From contig CAZFBD010000001.1 of assembly GCA_964517125.1 (NCBI GenBank), forward strand, positions 124,001-188,000: 64,000 nt of DNA, read 5' to 3'. The DNA comes from SHLQ01 sp964517125 (GTDB taxonomy: Bacteria; Actinomycetota; Acidimicrobiia; Acidimicrobiales; SHLQ01). The notes under the pieces were generated by a model, which was given only the letters and a program-made list of their open reading frames with translations, searched no databases and was not told the DNA's origin. A program made the translations under genes and the position numbers. Below are positions 25,810 to 32,993 of the stretch, piece after piece (positions within the stretch are counted from its first letter, which is position 1; every line of letters starts with the position of its first letter).

Positions 25810-26564
25810 GAAGACTCCCCCTTGGGCTTCGTTGAACGTTCCAGGAATGCGGTCATACGTTGGCGTTTGTCGTCGGACTCGAACAACTCGGCCTGGGCCT
25901 CGATGTCGAATGCGGTAGTGGCAGCCCGGTGCACGGCGAGGGCTTCCTTGGTGAGCTGAAGGGCACGCCACGAGTTCCGGCCAATGCGCTCGGCGAGGGT
26001 CATGGCGTCGGCCAGCAGTTCGTCGGGAGTGCTCAACGCATCGATGAGGCCGGCGTCGAGCGCCTGTGTTCCGTCGATTCGCAGTCCGGTGTAGAGCATT
26101 CGACGGGCCAGGCCTGGGCCAACCAGAGCCGGCAGCCGCCAGTTTCCACCACCGCCAGCGAGGATGCCGAGCGACAGCTCGGGCTGTCCGAATGTTGCGG
26201 CAGCGGTCGCAATGCGCAGGTCGCAGGCCATGGCGAGTTCGCAGCCTCCCCCGAGTGCCCAACCGTCGACGGCTGCGATCGTTGGCCACGGATGCGCCTC
26301 GATGCGCTCGAAGAGCCCGGCATTGATCGCTGCTCGGGCGTCGGCAGCGGTTCGATCGCGTAGTTCTGCGATGTCTGCGCCCGAGATGAACATGCCCGGC
26401 GTCGTCGAGTGAAAGATCAGGATTGACGGCACGTCGCGCTGAGCGTCGAGAACCTCGTCGATCTCGTCGACCATCTGCTGGCCAAGCGCATTGCGTCGTT
26501 CGGGGATGTCGAACCCGACGGTGACGACGTGTTCGGTTGGGCGTTCCACCCGCACGGTCACCAT
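25806..26564 (-). CDS. enoyl-CoA hydratase/isomerase of the paa cluster
   Basis: A 252-residue crotonase-fold protein. The oxyanion-hole segments are FISGADIAEL and VDGWALGGGCELAMACD, and the two candidate catalytic Glu are in GGGCELA and GQPELSLGI. In this operon it should act as PaaG (ring-1,2-epoxyphenylacetyl-CoA isomerase) or PaaF (dehydroadipyl-CoA hydratase); only one such gene is present in the cluster, so I do not assign a symbol. It overlaps paaC by 7 bases and paaK by 4. Confidence 0.88.
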   Translation of the reverse strand: MVTVRVERPTEHVVTVGFDIPERRNALGQQMVDEIDEVLDAQRDVPSILIFHSTTPGMFISGADIAELRDRTAADARAAINAGLFERIEAHPWPTIAAVDGWALGGGCELAMACDLRIATAAATFGQPELSLGILAGGGGNWRLPALVGPGLARRMLYTGLRIDGTQALDAGLIDALSTPDELLADAMTLAERIGRNSWRALQLTKEALAVHRAATTAFDIEAQAELFESDDKRQRMTAFLERSTKPKGESS

Positions 26565-27301
26565 GTTGCACTCAGATCCAGATCGATCACTTCGCGCATG
26601 CGGTCCATGAGCGGCTGCCAGTCGGCCGACCTGGTGGTTCGTGCGGCCTGGTCCGGAGACGGATCCCACTCGACCGAGCCGATACGCGCTTCGATCTCGC
26701 GTTGAAAGGCCGGCCACCGATCTGCAAACGGACCCGAAGCTGCGCCGGAAGTCACTGCCTCGGTCTCGCCAGTAACAGGTTCGAACAGCCCGCGGACAGG
26801 GCCGGAGAGCATCGAGGCCGATTGTTGGAGCCGCTGTTTCGCTGCGTCATCGGCCAGGAGCACGTCGAGCATGCTGCCGGCGTGCAGCCGGTGGAAGCGT
26901 TCCTCACGGTCCACTCGGGCGGCGATGTCCCGGAGCTCTGGTACGGAGGAGTCGGTGATGAGTTCCCAGCGGTGCCGATCGGCGGTGTCGAACAGCCAGT
27001 GGCGGGTAAAGGCGATCGACCAGTCGTCGGTGGCGGTTTCGACCAGGTGGCACGACCGGTAGTCGGCGGCGCCACGGTCGTAGGCGAGGGAGTCGATGGC
27101 CGCGTCGTCGTCACCGGCGAGAAGCGCATAGATGAGGGCTGCGTGTCCCAGCTCGTCCTGGCCGATGCTGCAGAACGCAAGGTCTTCTTCGAGAAACGGC
27201 GTGACGCCGATCCACTCGGCGTGTTGCTGCCCCATCAGGTGCTTGTCGTCGGCCAGAGCAAGCAACCACTCCCGGACACCAGGTGAAACGTCGATGGTCA
27301 T
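26558..27301 (-). CDS. paaC: phenylacetyl-CoA epoxidase subunit PaaC
   Basis: PaaC, 247 residues, the structural partner of PaaA in the phenylacetyl-CoA monooxygenase. Ferritin-like helices include FCSIGQDELGHAALIYALL and DREERFHRLHAGSMLD. The start at 27301 overlaps the paaB stop by 4 bases. Length is normal for the subunit. Confidence 0.92.
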   Translation of the reverse strand: MTIDVSPGVREWLLALADDKHLMGQQHAEWIGVTPFLEEDLAFCSIGQDELGHAALIYALLAGDDDAAIDSLAYDRGAADYRSCHLVETATDDWSIAFTRHWLFDTADRHRWELITDSSVPELRDIAARVDREERFHRLHAGSMLDVLLADDAAKQRLQQSASMLSGPVRGLFEPVTGETEAVTSGAASGPFADRWPAFQREIEARIGSVEWDPSPDQAARTTRSADWQPLMDRMREVIDLDLSATW

Positions 27302-27579
27302 GTCATCTTCTCCTCGGCACGAAGCGCCTTGCGGCGTGCGGCGACGGCGCCGCCATCGTGATGACGGTGCGGCTTGTCTGCGTTGGGGGCCACAAAGTCG
27401 GGATCGGCAACGATGACGTTGTCCCGGCGAACAAGCCAGAGCCGGTCGCCTTCTGCCCGGCGGATGTAACTCTCGCGTGCCATGACCAGCGCCAGGTCGT
27501 CGTTGGCGGCATCGAGTGCTCCAGCATGCCGGTACTCGTCGCGCCCGTCCTTCTTCAGGAAGATCTCGTAGGTGTGCAT
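27298..27579 (-). CDS. paaB: phenylacetyl-CoA epoxidase subunit PaaB
   Basis: PaaB, 93 residues, a small subunit of the PaaABC(E) complex that bridges the catalytic heterodimers. The start MHTYEIFLKKDGRDEYRHAG and the segment DDLALVMARESYIRR are diagnostic. It lies between paaD and paaC, 3 bases after paaD and overlapping paaC by 4. Confidence 0.92.
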   Translation of the reverse strand: MHTYEIFLKKDGRDEYRHAGALDAANDDLALVMARESYIRRAEGDRLWLVRRDNVIVADPDFVAPNADKPHRHHDGGAVAARRKALRAEEKMT

Positions 27580-27582
27580 GGT

Positions 27583-28041
27583 TCAGCTCCGCATCACTTC
27601 GACGGTCTCTGCGCAGGCAGTGCACCGGTTGACTGATCGACATCGGCTTGGTCCGAACATCGACTGCTCGGTTGTCGGAGCCCCGCACCGCGGACACGCT
27701 GGCGCCGCTGTGCCGATCCGAACCGCAACGGTGAACTCCCGCCCGATGGCTGCCCGTGTTTCGGGGCCGATCCGATCGACGGACCACGTGGGGGCGGAGA
27801 GCCATTGGACATCGACGGTCGTCACTCCGGGCACAGCGGCGACCGCTGCATGCACATCGTCTCGGATCATTGCGAGGGCCGGGCAGCCGGAGAAGGTGGG
27901 GATCAGGCCAACGGACACGGTGCCGTCGGCCGTCACATCGAGGCGTTCGAGCAGTCCGAGGTCGACGATTGAAATGCCGGGGTACTCCGGGTCATCGACG
28001 CCGGCGATTGCACCGTGCACGTCGAGTTCAAGACCGCTCAT
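27583..28041 (-). CDS. paaD: phenylacetate pathway protein PaaD
   Basis: PaaD, 152 residues: an N-terminal DUF59/MIP18-like domain (about 15-85, with IVDLGLLERLDV and PTFSGCPA) and a C-terminal zinc-ribbon-like part with CPRCG and CTAC. PaaD is thought to help mature iron-sulfur clusters, chiefly of the reductase PaaE. Here it sits between paaA and paaB rather than after paaC, and no paaE follows. The start at 28041 overlaps the paaA stop by 4 bases. Confidence 0.9.
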   Translation of the reverse strand: MSGLELDVHGAIAGVDDPEYPGISIVDLGLLERLDVTADGTVSVGLIPTFSGCPALAMIRDDVHAAVAAVPGVTTVDVQWLSAPTWSVDRIGPETRAAIGREFTVAVRIGTAAPACPRCGAPTTEQSMFGPSRCRSVNRCTACAETVEVMRS

Positions 28042-28964
28042 GCCGGAACCTCGGCAGCTGCTCGGTCCATGGCGTCGCGCACCCAGCTGGTGCGCTCCCA
28101 GTTGGTTCGGGCTTCGGTGATGCGGCGGGCCGAATCGGGACCGCCTTGGGCCAGGGTGCGTTTCAGAGGCTCCCAATCGATCGGGCCCACATCCCACTTC
28201 CCGGACTCCTCATCGAACCGGAGGTCCGGGGCGGGAACGGTGAAGCCGTAGCTCTGAAGCATGGGAACGAACTTCTGAATCCACTTGTCCCGCAGGACCT
28301 CGTTCCGCTCCGACTTGATGTGCCACCGCAGGAGCACGTCGTTCGGCTTGGAGTCTGGGCCGAAGAGCTGCATGGCCGGCCAGAACCAGCGATCCAGCGC
28401 GCCCTGAAAGATCTCCTTTTGGGTGTCGGTCCCCTGCGCAATGCGCATCATGCGGTCTTCGCCGAGTCGCATGTGGAACCCCTCCTCGCTGATGATTCGC
28501 TTCAGGATTCGTCGATAGGGCCCGTAGCTGCAGTTCTTGAACACCGCCTGCTGGCTGGCCAGCGCGGCGGCATCGACCAGGAACGCGATTGCCACCTGAT
28601 CCCCCCACGTGACGGCCTGATAGTGGAACACGTTGTGGAAGCGACTCTTGCCGGCGAACAGATCTTCGAGCATCTGCTGGCGGGTCTTGATACCCATGTC
28701 CGCCGCAACCATGTACAGCAGGTGGCCATGCCCGATCTCGTCCTGGGTTTTGGCAAGAACCGACATCTTGTGACGGAGGCCGGGCGTACGCGGAATCCAG
28801 TCGCGCTCCGTGAGTCCTCCCATCAATTCGGAGTTCGCGTGCATCTCGATGAACGCAAACACCGCCTCGCGATATTCGCTCGGCATGTCGTCATCGACCT
28901 CGACGATCCCGCCGTCATCCAGGAACGCCTCGAACTCGGTCAGGTCCGTCCATGTTCTTGTCAT
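28038..28964 (-). CDS. paaA: phenylacetyl-CoA epoxidase catalytic subunit PaaA
   Basis: PaaA, 308 residues, the di-iron subunit that converts phenylacetyl-CoA to its ring-1,2-epoxide. Ligand-bearing helices are visible in AKTQDEIGHGHLLYMVAAD and ISEEGFHMRLGED. The MTRTWTDL start at 28964 gives a normal length. Just upstream begins a 55-base sequence repeated after the N gap, so the true distance to paaZ is probably about 55 bases. Confidence 0.95.
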   Translation of the reverse strand: MTRTWTDLTEFEAFLDDGGIVEVDDDMPSEYREAVFAFIEMHANSELMGGLTERDWIPRTPGLRHKMSVLAKTQDEIGHGHLLYMVAADMGIKTRQQMLEDLFAGKSRFHNVFHYQAVTWGDQVAIAFLVDAAALASQQAVFKNCSYGPYRRILKRIISEEGFHMRLGEDRMMRIAQGTDTQKEIFQGALDRWFWPAMQLFGPDSKPNDVLLRWHIKSERNEVLRDKWIQKFVPMLQSYGFTVPAPDLRFDEESGKWDVGPIDWEPLKRTLAQGGPDSARRITEARTNWERTSWVRDAMDRAAAEVPA

Positions 28965-29015
28965 TGCGGTGCTCCGTTTCGCTCGACACTCCCGGTCGAG
29001 ATCCCTGATGGTCGA
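28961..29015. repeat. 55-base sequence duplicated across the N gap, left copy
   Basis: These 55 bases are identical to 29116-29170. The two copies are the exact contig ends on either side of 100 Ns, which points to an assembly overlap rather than a biological repeat. The left copy includes the first bases of paaA. Confidence 0.9.
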
Positions 29016-29115
29016 NNNNNNNNNNNNNNNNNNNNNNNNNNNNNNNNNNNNNNNNNNNNNNNNNNNNNNNNNNNNNNNNNNNNNNNNNNNNNNNNNNNNN
29101 NNNNNNNNNNNNNNN
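29016..29115. other. scaffold gap of 100 N
   Basis: Exactly 100 unknown bases, a conventional gap size. Because both flanks end in the same 55 bases, the true gap is probably zero or negative: the two contigs can be joined by collapsing the duplicate. Confidence 0.95.
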
Positions 29116-29170
29116 TCATTGCGGTGCTCCGTTTCGCTCGACACTCCCGGTCGAGATCCCTGATGGTCGA
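29116..29170. repeat. 55-base sequence duplicated across the N gap, right copy
   Basis: Identical to 28961-29015. It lies directly after the Ns and ends 4 bases before the stop codon of paaZ. Confidence 0.9.
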
Positions 29171-29174
29171 CGGC

Positions 29175-31205
29175 TCATTCCGGCGCTCCGTTGAGGCCCG
29201 GGCGGTTGGCGACCATGGTCAGAACGTCGTAGACCGCTGCGACCTCTCCGTTCTGGTTGATCACCTGCGTGTCCCAGGCGACTTCGCCGTATCCACGACC
29301 GTTCAGCTGAGTCTTGCGTTTGCACGTGAGGACGACGTGAATGGCGTCGCCGGGTCTCGTGGGCGTGGCAAAGCGCAATCGGTCGATGCCGTAGTTGGCG
29401 AGTACGGGTCCCTCGGGCGGATCCACGAACAGCCCTGCGGCGAACGACAGGACGAGGTAACCGTGAGCGACGATGCCTCCGAAGATCGGACTGCGCGCTG
29501 CCGCTTCCTCGTCGAGGTGGGCGTAGAAGGTGTCGCCCGTGAACTCGGCGAAGTGGGCGATGTCGGCATCGGTCACCACACGTGATTCCGATGTCAGCGA
29601 GTCGCCGATCTCGAGATCATCGAAGTTGAGTCTGAACGGATGTCCCTTGTCGGAGTGGGTGGGGGCTCCGGTCACATATTCGCCGGTGATCGTGGACAAC
29701 ATTGCAGGGCTGCCCTGGATGGCGGTGCGCTGCATGTGGTGGTGGACGCCACGAATGCCGCCCATTTCTTCGCCGCCGCCGGCGCGTCCCGGGCCGCCGT
29801 GCACGAGGTGCGGAAGGGGCGATCCGTGTCCGGTGCTCGACGGAGCCGAGGTCTCGTCGACGACCAGAACACGGCCATGATGCGAGGCGATTCCGAGTAC
29901 GAGCTCCTGAATCTCGGCGGAGTCCGCGCCGTGGATCGAGGCGACGAGACTGCCGTCGCCCATGGCAACCAGGTCGATGGCTTCGGGGATGTCGGAGTAC
30001 CCGATCAGCGTGGAGACGGGGCCGAAGGCCTCGGTGTTGTGAATGGCGGACGAGCGAGGATCGGTCGCACGCAGGAGGGTCGGGAGGAGCATGGTCCCTT
30101 CAGCGCCGTCACCGGTGGACACGACCGTGGTGTCGGCCTGAAGCTGACGAATGGCCGCGCCCACTTCGGTCGCCTGGTCGATGCTGGCAACCGGCCCCAT
30201 GGTGACGTCGTCATTGCGGGGGTCGCCGACGACGACCTTCGAAAGGGCCTCGCTCAAGGCCTCCTGAGCGTCGTCGAGGAGTTGGCTTGGGACAAAGGCT
30301 CGACGAATGGCCGTGCATTTTTGGCCGGCCTTTGTGGTCATCTCGTTGACGACCTCGTTGATGAACAGACCGAACTCCGGTGTCTCGGGAGTTGACGAAG
30401 GAGCGAGAATTGCGGAGTTCAGTGAATCGGCCTCGGCAGTGAAGGAAACCGAGCGTTCGACGATGTTCGGATGTGCTCGAAGCAGCCGGGCGGTGGCAGC
30501 CGATCCGGTGAATCCGACGGAATCCTGACCATCGAGGTGGTCGAGGACGTCACCGGCCGAGCCGCAGATGAGTTGCAGAGCGCCGGGAGGCAGAAGCCCG
30601 CTGTCCAAGATGATGCGCACGGCGGCTTCCGTGAGGTAGGCGGTTTGGCTGGCTGGCTTGACGATCGATGGCACGCCGGCGATGAACGCCGGAGCAAACT
30701 TCTCGAGCATTCCCCAAACGGGAAAGTTGAACGCATTGATCTGCAGAAAGACGCCCCGTCGGGGCGTCAGGATGTGCGTGGCAGCAAACGAGCCGTCGCG
30801 GCTGAGCGTTTCCGTGGGGCCATCGACGATGACGTGGCCGTTCGGAAGTTCCTTCCTGGCCTTGCTCGAGTACGTCAGCAGCACCGATGCGCCGCCGTCG
30901 ATGTCGATCGCGGAGTCGGCCACCGTCGCTCCCGTGCACAGCGACAGGGCGTAGAGCTCGTCTTTCACCGGCTCAGAGAGCAGGAGCTTGCCGACGTCGC
31001 GCAGGATGGACGCCCGCTCGTGGATCGTGAGCGCCCGCAGCGCAGGGTTCCCGACCGAGCGGCCGTGGACGACGGCTTCGCCGAGATCGATGCCGGCGGA
31101 CGAGATGGTTCCGAGCTGCTCTCCGGTGGATGCGTCGTGGAATGGCGCTCCGCTCTCGCTCGGTGACTGCCAGCGACCGCCGATGTGGCTCTCCAAGGAT
31201 CTCAT
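29175..31205 (-). CDS. paaZ: bifunctional PaaZ: aldehyde dehydrogenase plus MaoC hydratase
   Basis: PaaZ, 676 residues, opens the oxepin-CoA ring (MaoC-like C-terminal hydratase) and oxidises the resulting aldehyde (N-terminal ALDH). The ALDH nucleophile Cys lies in TTKAGQKCTAIRR and the general-base Glu in FTAEADSLNSAI. The hydratase part (from about 520) carries FTGDTFYAHLDEEAA and GIVAHGYLVLSFAAGLFV. Both halves look active. I chose the ATG at 31205: it lies 7 bases after a TATCAT box in the divergent promoter, and upstream in-frame ATGs fall inside the operator repeat. First gene of the leftward paa operon. Confidence 0.94.
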   Translation of the reverse strand: MRSLESHIGGRWQSPSESGAPFHDASTGEQLGTISSAGIDLGEAVVHGRSVGNPALRALTIHERASILRDVGKLLLSEPVKDELYALSLCTGATVADSAIDIDGGASVLLTYSSKARKELPNGHVIVDGPTETLSRDGSFAATHILTPRRGVFLQINAFNFPVWGMLEKFAPAFIAGVPSIVKPASQTAYLTEAAVRIILDSGLLPPGALQLICGSAGDVLDHLDGQDSVGFTGSAATARLLRAHPNIVERSVSFTAEADSLNSAILAPSSTPETPEFGLFINEVVNEMTTKAGQKCTAIRRAFVPSQLLDDAQEALSEALSKVVVGDPRNDDVTMGPVASIDQATEVGAAIRQLQADTTVVSTGDGAEGTMLLPTLLRATDPRSSAIHNTEAFGPVSTLIGYSDIPEAIDLVAMGDGSLVASIHGADSAEIQELVLGIASHHGRVLVVDETSAPSSTGHGSPLPHLVHGGPGRAGGGEEMGGIRGVHHHMQRTAIQGSPAMLSTITGEYVTGAPTHSDKGHPFRLNFDDLEIGDSLTSESRVVTDADIAHFAEFTGDTFYAHLDEEAAARSPIFGGIVAHGYLVLSFAAGLFVDPPEGPVLANYGIDRLRFATPTRPGDAIHVVLTCKRKTQLNGRGYGEVAWDTQVINQNGEVAAVYDVLTMVANRPGLNGAPE

Positions 31206-31210
31206 GTTCG

Positions 31211-31256
31211 ACATGATACACATCACTCCACTTGAGGCAAGTGATGTGTATCATGT
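31211..31256. promoter_or_regulatory. paa divergent operator with symmetric leaderless promoters
   Basis: ACATGATACACATCACT (31211-31227) and its perfect inverse (31240-31256) are 17-base arms around a 12-base spacer; the spacer contains a second, inner pairing CACTTG/CAAGTG. Each arm holds a TATCAT box: 31218-31213 on the minus strand, 7 bases before the paaZ ATG, and 31249-31254 on the plus strand, 6 bases before the paaH ATG. A regulator bound to the arms would cover both -10 boxes. PaaX, encoded by the second rightward gene, is the natural candidate. Confidence 0.8.
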
Positions 31257-31260
31257 TGGG

Positions 31261-32103
31261 ATGCAAACAGAATTGGTCGTCATCGGCGGCGGCACGATGG
31301 GAGCCGGAATCGCAACCTCGTTCCTTGTTGCCGGACGTGCTGTCAGGGTCGTCGAGTCAAGCGTCGAGCTTGCCGAGCGAGCTCAGGTCACCGTGCAGTC
31401 GTCGCTCGAACGTCTGGCACGCAAGAACCCGAACCTCGACCCGCAAACCATCGCCGGGAACCTCACGCTTGCGACCGACCACACCGAGGACAACGCGGGC
31501 GTCGTGGCGGTCATCGAGGCCGTTCCTGAGAACCTGGGGCTCAAGCAGCAGATCTTCAGCACGATCGAGGACCGATACCCGACGCACACCGTGCTCGCAT
31601 CGAACACGAGCTCGCTTCCCATCAGCGAGATCTGCTCGGTGCTGGAAAACCCAGGTCGTGGCATCGGCATGCACTTCTTCAACCCGGTGCCGGTTTCCGA
31701 CCTGGTGGAGGTCGTCACGGCCGATTCGACCGAGGAGGCGGCGCTGCAGACCACGCTCGGGCTCGTTCGGGCGCTGGACAAGACCCCGATCGTGGTCAAG
31801 GACTCCCCCGGGTTTGCGTCGAGCCGGCTTGGTCTCGTTCTGGGCCTGGAGGCCATCCGCATGCTCGAGTCCGGCGTTGCCAGCGCCGACGACATCGACA
31901 CCGCAATGCAGCTGGGCTACCGGCACCCCATGGGGCCGCTGCGGCTGACAGACCTCGTTGGTCTCGATGTGCGACTCGCAATCGCCGAACACCTCGCCAG
32001 CGAGCTCGGACCACGGTTCGAGCCACCACAACTACTGCGCGACCTGGTGGCCGAAGGACACCTCGGCAAGAAGACCGGTCGCGGCTTCCACGATTGGAGC
32101 TGA
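31261..32103 (+). CDS. paaH: 3-hydroxyacyl-CoA dehydrogenase of the paa cluster
   Basis: A 280-residue NAD-dependent 3-hydroxyacyl-CoA dehydrogenase, probably oxidising 3-hydroxyadipyl-CoA. The Rossmann motif VVIGGGTMGAGIA is at the N terminus, SNTSSLPIS and the catalytic His of GMHFFNPVPVSDLVE lie mid-protein, and the C-terminal domain ends LGKKTGRGFHDWS. The ATG at 31261 follows TATCAT by 6 bases, and no ribosome binding site is seen, as expected for a leaderless mRNA. The paaX start lies 1 base beyond its stop. Confidence 0.9.
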   Translation: MQTELVVIGGGTMGAGIATSFLVAGRAVRVVESSVELAERAQVTVQSSLERLARKNPNLDPQTIAGNLTLATDHTEDNAGVVAVIEAVPENLGLKQQIFSTIEDRYPTHTVLASNTSSLPISEICSVLENPGRGIGMHFFNPVPVSDLVEVVTADSTEEAALQTTLGLVRALDKTPIVVKDSPGFASSRLGLVLGLEAIRMLESGVASADDIDTAMQLGYRHPMGPLRLTDLVGLDVRLAIAEHLASELGPRFEPPQLLRDLVAEGHLGKKTGRGFHDWS

Positions 32104-32104
32104 T

Positions 32105-32986
32105 GTGGACGCCGGCGTCGATGAACTGATCGCGGAGATCGTCGAGGACCCCGGCTTCAGCGGTCGTGTCGTCCTGACCACCATCTTCGGCGACGCGCTC
32201 CTCCCCCGTCGGCAGAAGATCTCGGTCAAGGCGCTCGCGTCGCTCGTGGAGCCACTTCACGTGAACGAGCGATCGGTCAGAACATCGCTCCTGCGACTGA
32301 CTCGCGAGGACCTTGTCACCTCAGAACGCGAAGGCCGGCACAGCCACTACAGCGTGCACGCCGACGCCGAACAGGTCTTCCAGAAGGCAAACAGACGTAT
32401 CTATCGTCCGCAGGAATCTCTGTCCGAATGGGACGGCGCCTGGACGATTGCCATCATCGATGCCGACTCCGCTGATCGCGGCGAACGCACCCAGGTGGCA
32501 CGAGAGCTCGGCTGGCTCGGCATGACCACGCCCAGGCTCGGGGTGCACGTGTCCCCAACGCTCATGCCGGCCGAAATCGAGGCGGTGGGCGATCGGTTGG
32601 GTGTGGCGTTTTCTGCGGTCCTTCGTGGGGCGCTCTCGGCAGGCACCATCGACGGCGAGGATCAGCTCGCGGCACTGGTCGACCCGACGGGCCGTCTTGG
32701 CGAGCTGCATCTCCGCCACCAGAACCGGTTCGCACGCTTCGCGGACAACGCCGGCGAGCTCGGCCCTGCCGATGCGTTCGCCGTTCGAACGCTCCTGATC
32801 GATTCCTGGCGACGGATAGCTCTGCGAACTCCGCTTCTGCCCAGGGCCCTCATGCCGTCGGCCTGGCCGGGAGCCGCCAGTCATGCACTCACGGAGCGGG
32901 TGCATCGGGCCTGCTTCGACGCCAGTAACCTCCACCTGGACGCCGTGGTCGGTCCAGGGGCGGTCCGCCCGTCGCCCTTCGATTGA
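32105..32986 (+). CDS. paaX: PaaX-family phenylacetyl-CoA-responsive repressor
   Basis: A 293-residue PaaX-type regulator: N-terminal winged helix (about 20-90, with VNERSVRTSLLRLTREDLV) and the C-terminal PaaX domains (EWDGAWTIAIIDAD, LGWLGMTTPRLGVHVSP). Repressors of this family release DNA on binding phenylacetyl-CoA. The start is the GTG at 32105, within TGATGTG just after the paaH stop; the ATG at 32103 is out of frame. It is convergent with the ClC channel gene. Confidence 0.9.
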   Translation: MDAGVDELIAEIVEDPGFSGRVVLTTIFGDALLPRRQKISVKALASLVEPLHVNERSVRTSLLRLTREDLVTSEREGRHSHYSVHADAEQVFQKANRRIYRPQESLSEWDGAWTIAIIDADSADRGERTQVARELGWLGMTTPRLGVHVSPTLMPAEIEAVGDRLGVAFSAVLRGALSAGTIDGEDQLAALVDPTGRLGELHLRHQNRFARFADNAGELGPADAFAVRTLLIDSWRRIALRTPLLPRALMPSAWPGAASHALTERVHRACFDASNLHLDAVVGPGAVRPSPFD

Positions 32987-32993
32987 GTGGAAG

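Noticed and set aside
28961..29170. Target-site duplication of a mobile element in the gap
   Set aside because: 55 bases is far longer than usual duplications, and the copies end exactly at the Ns, which fits an assembly overlap.
27756..29585. A 609-codon plus-strand frame crossing the N gap
   Set aside because: It runs antisense to the well-identified paaD, paaA and paaZ and translates through unknown bases.
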